The position numbers and the translations under genes were made by a program. The notes below the pieces were generated by a model that saw only the letters and a list, made by a program, of their open reading frames with translations, was not told the DNA's origin and did no database searches. Below, piece by piece: positions 52,009 to 56,764 of a stretch of DNA of 56,764 nucleotides. The stretch comes from Aquificaceae bacterium (lineage in GTDB: Bacteria; Aquificota; Aquificia; Aquificales; Aquificaceae): NCBI GenBank assembly GCA_025057455.1, contig JANWWY010000006.1, positions 1-56,764 of the forward strand. The letters are read 5' to 3'. Every line of letters begins with the position of its first letter. Position 1 is the first letter of the stretch.

Positions 52009-53108
52009 CCTCTGCCCTCCAACTGTCTCCTGTACTTGTTGACAGTCCTCCTTGCTATCCTTATACCCCTATCAGAAAGAAGGCGAGAAAGCTCTAAATC
52101 AGACTTTCCCTTTCCCTCACTTTCTAAAAGCTCCTTTAAGACTCTCAGTATTTCCTCCCTGCTTAAACCCTCTTTGCTCTCTCGTAGGAAGAAAGACCTC
52201 AGAGGAAACACACCTACCGGTGTTTTTGCGTACTTTCTGCTTATTACCCTGCTTACTGTGGAAAGACTAACACCAGTCCTTTCTGCCACCTCGCCGAGCG
52301 TAAGGCTTTTTAGGGGTGCTTTACCCAGCATAAATCCCTTTTGCCTCTCCAAAATGAGCTCGGCCACCGTACGAAGCAATCTACGCCTTAGTTCAAGAAC
52401 GAAAGCTATTGGCTTCGAGGTGCCTACCGCTTCAACATCCCAAAAGTCATCCATGAGAAATACATACCAATCGCTACCGTCGTATTCAAAGACCACATCT
52501 ACACTACCACTCCTATAGCTAACCTCTTCACCATCAAAGGGACTTAGCTTTAACTTAGATAGAGCTTCCTTTGCCCTTAGTTCTTTGCTTTTTCCCTTTA
52601 GAACCTCCAAGACCTGCTCTTGTAGCTCCTTGTCCCCAGGATACAGCTCTTCTAACTGAAGAAGCACAAATTCCTCCAAATTTTTACAAGCTACACCCAA
52701 GGGCTCTATCTCTCTTTTTATAAAATCCCTTATTTCTTCCACGTAATCTTCATCAACACCGTAGTATTCCGCTATATCTTTTACGCTTCCCACGAAAAAG
52801 CCCCTGTAGTCTAAATTGGCAACAATCTCCCTCGCTATATCCAGGTCAAGTCCATCAAACTCATACCTTATTTGCTCCTCTACCTTTCTTATTTCGCTCT
52901 GTTTGTAACTTATCTGAGGTTCCTTGTATTCTCCATAAAACCATCTGGGCTTGGTGCGAAGGGTAAATTTTAGCTGTGGACTTTCCTCCTGTTTAGCCTC
53001 CAGTTCCTGAAGGAGTTCTTCGGAGGTTTTCATTAGCATCTCAAGGCTGTTTTCTATCTTAAGAAGCAAGCTTACCTTTGGTGTAGTTATAACCTTGATT
53101 GCCTTCAT
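52005..53108 (-). CDS. rpoN: RNA polymerase sigma-54 factor (short form)
   Basis: Sigma factor for enhancer-dependent promoters. At 367 aa it is shorter than the usual 400-480. Region I is reduced: the usual Gln-rich start is missing, but SLEMLMKTSEELLQELEAKQEESPQL fits its second half (shown here as SEELLQELEAKQEESPQL). The core-binding domain, the HTH in LTLGEVAERTGVSLSTVSRV and the RpoN box as ARRTVNKYRRQL (canonical ARRTVxKYRE) are present. It overlaps corC by 4 nt and pepQ by 4 nt. Confidence 0.92.
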   Translation of the reverse strand: MKAIKVITTPKVSLLLKIENSLEMLMKTSEELLQELEAKQEESPQLKFTLRTKPRWFYGEYKEPQISYKQSEIRKVEEQIRYEFDGLDLDIAREIVANLDYRGFFVGSVKDIAEYYGVDEDYVEEIRDFIKREIEPLGVACKNLEEFVLLQLEELYPGDKELQEQVLEVLKGKSKELRAKEALSKLKLSPFDGEEVSYRSGSVDVVFEYDGSDWYVFLMDDFWDVEAVGTSKPIAFVLELRRRLLRTVAELILERQKGFMLGKAPLKSLTLGEVAERTGVSLSTVSRVISRKYAKTPVGVFPLRSFFLRESKEGLSREEILRVLKELLESEGKGKSDLELSRLLSDRGIRIARRTVNKYRRQLEGRG

Positions 53109-54352
53109 GCCTTTTCCTCTTCCTTTGTGGTTATAAATATGTTTACTATTCTGTTTCCTTCCATTTTGTCCACCACAAATTTAAAGCCGTCGTAGACAAA
53201 CTGGTCACCTTCTTCTGGAACCTTAGAGAGCATGGCCATGACAAACCCACCTATTGTATCGTATTCGTAGTCCTCAGGAAGACTAAAGCCTATCCTCTCC
53301 GCCGCTCTTTCCACATCCACCCAACCGTTAACCATGTATGTGTCCTTAGAGACCCTTACTATGTCCTCTTCCCAACTCTCTGGCACATCCCCGAAAAGAT
53401 ATCTCATTATGTCATAGAGGCTAACAAGACCAGATAGTTCACCGTGCTCACCTACCGCAAGAGCGGTCTGAGCTCTGTAGTTTCTCATTTCCCTAATAAG
53501 GTCCGTTATGCTTAGTATCTCGGGTACAAAAAGTGCTTCCCTCTTAAAATCTGCCAACTTTCTGCCTAAATTGTCCCATATTGGAACAAGGTCCTTTACG
53601 TACAGCATGCCAACAATGTGGTCTGGACTTCCTGAGAATAGAGGGATTTTGCTGTGTTTTTTCTTCAATATATCATCAAGAGCCTCCCCAACAGTTATAT
53701 CCTCCGGTAGCATAAAAATGTCAGGTCTTGGTGTCATTATCTCTTTGACTGTGACCTCTTTCAGATTTATTGCCCTGTCTATAGATTCCATGTTTTTCCT
53801 ATCAAAGTATCCCATGGATATGCCCATCTGAAGAAGCTCCGAGAATACCTCCGCATAGTCCTTTCCCTTATCTTCTGACTCTAAGAAGTTTGAAAGTCTT
53901 CTTACTGGTAGGCTCAGGATGAGCCTTACTGGCTCTAATAGCCTATGTACTAAGATAAAGGGTAGGTAATATATGGGTGCAAGCTTCGTGGTAAAGGGCA
54001 GGACTATGTTTTTGGGCAAGACTTCACCAAAAATAAAGATAAGGCTTGTGGAGAAAAGCACCGCTAAACCTGCCCCCTTAGGACCAAAAAATTCCACAAA
54101 AAGCTTGGTGCCGTAAGAGGATATAAGTATGTTTACAAGTTCGTTGCCAAGCAAAATAGTAAGAAGAACTTCCCCGGGTCTTGATAAAAGCCCCAGCAAA
54201 GACCTATAAATCTTTTTCCTCTCTCTGAGTTTAAGAAGGTAGCGGTTTGCACCAAAAAAGACCACTTCCGAGGAGCTAAAAAACCCAGAAAGGAATAGTA
54301 AAAAAGCAAATATTAGAACTTCAGTATAGATTGCATGAGACGATGCGTCCAT
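53105..54352 (-). CDS. CorC/HlyC-type CNNM membrane protein with CBS domains
   Basis: Probably involved in Mg2+ or Co2+ homeostasis. The 415-aa protein has an N-terminal DUF21 membrane domain (four helices, about 10-185; FLSGFFSSSEVVFFGANRYLL). A CBS pair (about 205-325) includes VKEIMTPRPDIFMLPEDI, and a CorC_HlyC domain (about 335-410) includes EYDTIGGFVMAML. Its start overlaps the oppF-like gene by 32 nt and its end overlaps rpoN by 4 nt. Confidence 0.88.
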   Translation of the reverse strand: MDASSHAIYTEVLIFAFLLFLSGFFSSSEVVFFGANRYLLKLRERKKIYRSLLGLLSRPGEVLLTILLGNELVNILISSYGTKLFVEFFGPKGAGLAVLFSTSLIFIFGEVLPKNIVLPFTTKLAPIYYLPFILVHRLLEPVRLILSLPVRRLSNFLESEDKGKDYAEVFSELLQMGISMGYFDRKNMESIDRAINLKEVTVKEIMTPRPDIFMLPEDITVGEALDDILKKKHSKIPLFSGSPDHIVGMLYVKDLVPIWDNLGRKLADFKREALFVPEILSITDLIREMRNYRAQTALAVGEHGELSGLVSLYDIMRYLFGDVPESWEEDIVRVSKDTYMVNGWVDVERAAERIGFSLPEDYEYDTIGGFVMAMLSKVPEEGDQFVYDGFKFVVDKMEGNRIVNIFITTKEEEKA

Positions 54353-55232
54353 CTATGTTTACCTCCTTGACACCATCCTCACACTCCTTTAGCCTTTGTT
54401 TGCATAGGGAAAAGAAAGGACAAAGGTATTCAAAGTCCTCCCAAGGCAAGTCCTCTATGCCTTCCTTTCTGTTAGAGGGATGTTTTGCGGGCATGGTGCT
54501 CAGAAGATACTGTGTGTAAGGATGAAAAGGTTTGCTTAGAATTTCCTGAGTTGGACCCATTTCCATGAGCTTCCCCCTGTAGAGAACTGCTACCCTATCT
54601 GCCACCCTTTCCACAGCTCTTATATCGTGGGTTATAAGCAGGGTGCTTATACCCTCTTCTTTTAGCCTAACGAAAAGGTCAAGTATACCAGCTCTATAAC
54701 TCATATCAAGAGAAGAGGTAGGCTCGTCAGCCACTATAAGTTTAGGCTTTATGACTATTGCTCTCGCTATGGCAACCCTTTGCCTCTGTCCACCCGATAA
54801 ATTCTCTGGGCTCCTTTCCATAAACTCCTCATCTAAGCCTGCCCTTTTAAGAGCTTGCAAGACTTTTTCTTTTCTTCCTCTCTCGCCGTGAACCAAAAGT
54901 GGCTCTTCTACTATTTGCCATACTTTCATGCGCGGGTTGAGAGAACTCCTTGGGTCCTGAAAAACCGCAGAAACCAGTTTTGTGTATTCTTTGCCCATTT
55001 TAAAGGGGTCTTTGTCTTTAAGAAGCAGAGAACCAGAAGTGGGCCTTTCAAGCCTCAGTATTATCTTACCTATCGTGCTTTTACCAGAGCCAGACTCGCC
55101 TACCAGAGAAAAGATTTCGCCTCTTTTTATGCTAAAGCTAACATCTTTGACAGCCCAGATTTGTCTTTTTGAAAAGAGTCCAACTGTATAAACCTTTGAG
55201 AGGTTATTTATTCTTAAAAGGTCTTCACTCAT
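54321..55232 (-). CDS. Oligopeptide/dipeptide ABC transporter ATPase (OppF/DppF type)
   Basis: The 303-aa ATPase has Walker [13 protein letters not shown] near residue 45, the signature [15 protein letters not shown] near 147, and Walker [13 protein letters not shown]. The C-terminal extension has the [14 protein letters not shown] cysteines typical of the oligo_HPY domain. No permease, binding protein or OppD partner is in the window, so it is an orphan subunit or serves a system elsewhere. It overlaps the hemN stop by 4 nt. Confidence 0.88.
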   Translation of the reverse strand: MSEDLLRINNLSKVYTVGLFSKRQIWAVKDVSFSIKRGEIFSLVGESGSGKSTIGKIILRLERPTSGSLLLKDKDPFKMGKEYTKLVSAVFQDPRSSLNPRMKVWQIVEEPLLVHGERGRKEKVLQALKRAGLDEEFMERSPENLSGGQRQRVAIARAIVIKPKLIVADEPTSSLDMSYRAGILDLFVRLKEEGISTLLITHDIRAVERVADRVAVLYRGKLMEMGPTQEILSKPFHPYTQYLLSTMPAKHPSNRKEGIEDLPWEDFEYLCPFFSLCKQRLKECEDGVKEVNIDGRIVSCNLY

Positions 55233-56599
55233 ATGGTTCTTGAAAATCTTTGCTCCTTTTTTGCCTTTATGTACTGGTCAAAGACCATGGCTATGTTCCT
55301 TATAAGAAGTCTACCCTCCGGCAGTGCTCTAATGGATTTCTTCTCCAACTTTAAAAGTCCATCCCTTTCCATATCTTTTAGCTCTTCAAGCTCCGAAAGG
55401 AAGTGTTCTTCAAAGTTAATTCCAAACATCTTCTCTATCTTATCAAAATGGCACTGGAAGTTGCACATAAGCTCCATGATAACCTCACGCCTTATTATGT
55501 CCTCCTGAGTAAGCAGACACCCTCTCATAATAGGCAATCTTCCCCCGTCTATAGCAAGATAGTATTCTCTTATGGTCTTGTAGTTTTGAAAGTACGCATC
55601 GTAAAGCATGCCTATGGAAGTAGCACCTATACCTATCAAGTCCACGCCCTTTTTAGTGGTATAGCCCTGAAAATTCCTCCACAGCGTGCCATCTTTTTGA
55701 GCTTGAGCCAGCTCATCCTCTGGCTTGGCAAAATGGTCCATGCCTATATATATATACCCAGCCTTTTGGAACATGTCTATGGTCATCTCTAATATTGTTA
55801 GCTTATCCTCCGGAGGGGGAAGAGTTGATGGGTCTATCTTCCTCTGAAGGGGCTTTAGCCAGGGCACGTAGGCAAAGTTGTAAACCGCTACCCTATCTGG
55901 CTGTAGCTCTATGGTTTGCTGTATGGTTTTTTGAAACTTTTCTGGTGTCTGGTAAGGAAGCCCGTATATGAGGTCTATGTTTATGCTCTTAAAGCCAAGG
56001 CTTCTAAGGTCTTTCATAACCTTTTCCATAAGCTCGTACGGTTGAATCCTGTTTATGGCTCTTTGCACCTCTGGGTCAAGGTCTTGAAGACCCATGCTTA
56101 TGCGATTAAAACCAAGCTCTCTGAAAGTCTCCAGCTGACCATCTGACAGATACCTTGGGTCTATCTCAACGCTTATCTCCGCTTCTTTTTCTACGTTGAA
56201 GGTCTCTCTTATCTTCTGAAACAACTCCCTTATTTCTTGGCTGCTAAGGAAGTTGGGAGTGCCACCACCCCAATGAAGCTGAACCACAGGTCTTGAAGTA
56301 TCCAAGACCTTTCCCAACAGCTCCATTTCCCTGTAGAGGTAGTCTAAATACCTTCTGGTTACATCCTTCCTATGGGAAATTATGACATTACAGCCACAGA
56401 ACCAGCAGGCACTTTCACAGAAAGGTATGTGAAAGTACAAAGATAGAGGTCTTCCTTGAAGGTTGCTTTCGGTGAGCTTCGTCTTGTAGTCTTCTTCACC
56501 CACACCCTCGTGGAATTCTGTAGCGGGAGGATAACTCGTATATCTTGGACCCGGCTTATCGTACTTCCTTATAAGGTATTCGTTGAATATAGTCTTCAT
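55229..56599 (-). CDS. hemN: Oxygen-independent coproporphyrinogen III dehydrogenase
   Basis: Radical-SAM enzyme decarboxylating coproporphyrinogen III in anaerobic heme synthesis. The 456-aa protein has [15 protein letters not shown] near the start, the cluster motif [10 protein letters not shown] near residue 62, [12 protein letters not shown] near 108, [20 protein letters not shown], and a C-terminal HemN domain. Length and the N-terminal segment mark true HemN rather than the shorter HemW. First gene of hemN-oppF-corC-rpoN-pepQ. TATATT ends 8 nt before its ATG. Confidence 0.94.
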   Translation of the reverse strand: MKTIFNEYLIRKYDKPGPRYTSYPPATEFHEGVGEEDYKTKLTESNLQGRPLSLYFHIPFCESACWFCGCNVIISHRKDVTRRYLDYLYREMELLGKVLDTSRPVVQLHWGGGTPNFLSSQEIRELFQKIRETFNVEKEAEISVEIDPRYLSDGQLETFRELGFNRISMGLQDLDPEVQRAINRIQPYELMEKVMKDLRSLGFKSINIDLIYGLPYQTPEKFQKTIQQTIELQPDRVAVYNFAYVPWLKPLQRKIDPSTLPPPEDKLTILEMTIDMFQKAGYIYIGMDHFAKPEDELAQAQKDGTLWRNFQGYTTKKGVDLIGIGATSIGMLYDAYFQNYKTIREYYLAIDGGRLPIMRGCLLTQEDIIRREVIMELMCNFQCHFDKIEKMFGINFEEHFLSELEELKDMERDGLLKLEKKSIRALPEGRLLIRNIAMVFDQYIKAKKEQRFSRTI

Positions 56600-56607
56600 G
56601 ACTTATA

Positions 56608-56613
56608 AATATA
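56608..56613 (-). promoter_or_regulatory. hemN -10 element (leaderless)
   Basis: Minus-strand TATATT ends 8 nt before ATG 56599. No ribosome site is visible. Confidence 0.4.
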
Positions 56614-56664
56614 TTTCAACCTCGTGCCTTGTCTTTGCAACCAAGGTGTAGAAAGACAATATAA

Positions 56665-56736
56665 ATCCAAACTCCACACGGTAGATTAGCAACCTTTTCC
56701 AGTTCCAGTCGCAACCCCACACAGTGGGATTAAAAC
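56665..56736. CRISPR. Possible CRISPR array edge: two related repeat-like units
   Basis: Unit 2 (56708-56736, 29 nt) has a CCCAC/GTGGG stem (56716-56720 and 56724-56728) and ends ATTAAAAC. Unit 1 (56665-56693) contains CTCCACACGGTAGATTAG and ends GCAAC. Both share CACAC-(A/G)-GT and GATTA near their ends. From memory, unit 1 resembles 29-nt CRISPR repeats of Aquificales that end ATTAGAAAC. Only 14 nt separate the units, too short for a normal spacer, and the window ends 28 nt after unit 2. The array is therefore unproven. Confidence 0.38.
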
Positions 56737-56764
56737 CCGTTAGGGCTACCTCCTTGAAAGTCTT

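Overview
The window looks like a piece of chromosome from a thermophilic member of the Aquificaceae (Hydrogenobacter, Thermocrinis or Aquifex relatives). Grounds: Arg is coded mostly by AGA/AGG and Ile by ATA, proteins are rich in Lys/Glu, and several gene arrangements recall Aquificales. These are a split ATP synthase b'-b-delta cluster, an isocitrate dehydrogenase with NAD-type cofactor residues, a two-subunit-type biotin carboxylase, and a ClpB with a long coiled-coil insertion. No database search was possible, so the lineage is an inference.

Layout. 1-187: left edge, with the start of a possible transposase gene. 188-1762 (minus): exbB-exbD-tonB. 1934-3196: icd. 3400-8692 (minus): cell-wall elongation operon mreB-mreC-mreD-mrdA-murD. 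8710-10803: spoT. 10785-14309 (minus): clpB and an Rrf2-type Fe-S regulator. 14362-17148: glnE. 17404-18708: small Rossmann protein, rimI-like, hpt. 18701-19923 (minus): sfsA-pncA. 20070-22555: lysC-hldA-yraN. 22486-23319 (minus): GT9 heptosyltransferase. 23337-24990: SPOUT methyltransferase and mraY. 24949-25365 (minus): DUF192. 25386-28869: fur, phhB, tRNA-Asp, rpiB, atpF'-atpF-atpH, hypothetical, ndk. 28827-31782 (minus): degenerate-GGDEF/EAL, hisA, hemH. 31803-33784: hslV, biotin carboxylase. 33772-34829 (minus): rhodanese, lipoprotein. 34924-35538: nadD. 35513-41865 (minus): fliG-fliH-fliI-proA-PIN-sulP. 41934-43972: moaE-moaA-unknown-Trm112. 43911-46550 (minus): rdgB, LMW-phosphatase-like, LysR, HAD phosphatase. 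46566-50834: gatB-DUF2784-DUF294-dnaQ. 50848-56599 (minus): hemN-oppF-corC-rpoN-pepQ and initiator tRNA-Met. 56665-56764: CRISPR-like repeats at the right edge. No gene-free stretch exceeds about 205 bp.

The strongest unexplained pattern is regulatory. About 20 first-in-operon genes carry a TANAAT-like -10 hexamer ending only 5-10 nt before the start codon. That places +1 on or next to the start codon, so most of these mRNAs should be leaderless. Five divergent pairs (mreB/spoT, GT9/SPOUT, DUF192/fur, EAL/hslV, rdgB/gatB) have only 15-23 bp between start codons, and their opposed -10 elements overlap physically. Such promoters could not be occupied by two polymerases at once. Of nine convergent protein-gene pairs, eight overlap at their 3' ends by 8-70 nt, leaving no space for intrinsic terminators. 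Shine-Dalgarno sequences are clear for only a few first genes (clpB, the rhodanese, atpF', the Rossmann protein) and for some internal operon genes.

Functionally the region is housekeeping: envelope and flagellum construction, stringent response, nitrogen and Fe-S/iron regulation, heme, NAD, molybdopterin, amino-acid and nucleotide metabolism, and translation. There is no prophage, no defence island apart from the edge repeats, and no intact mobile element.
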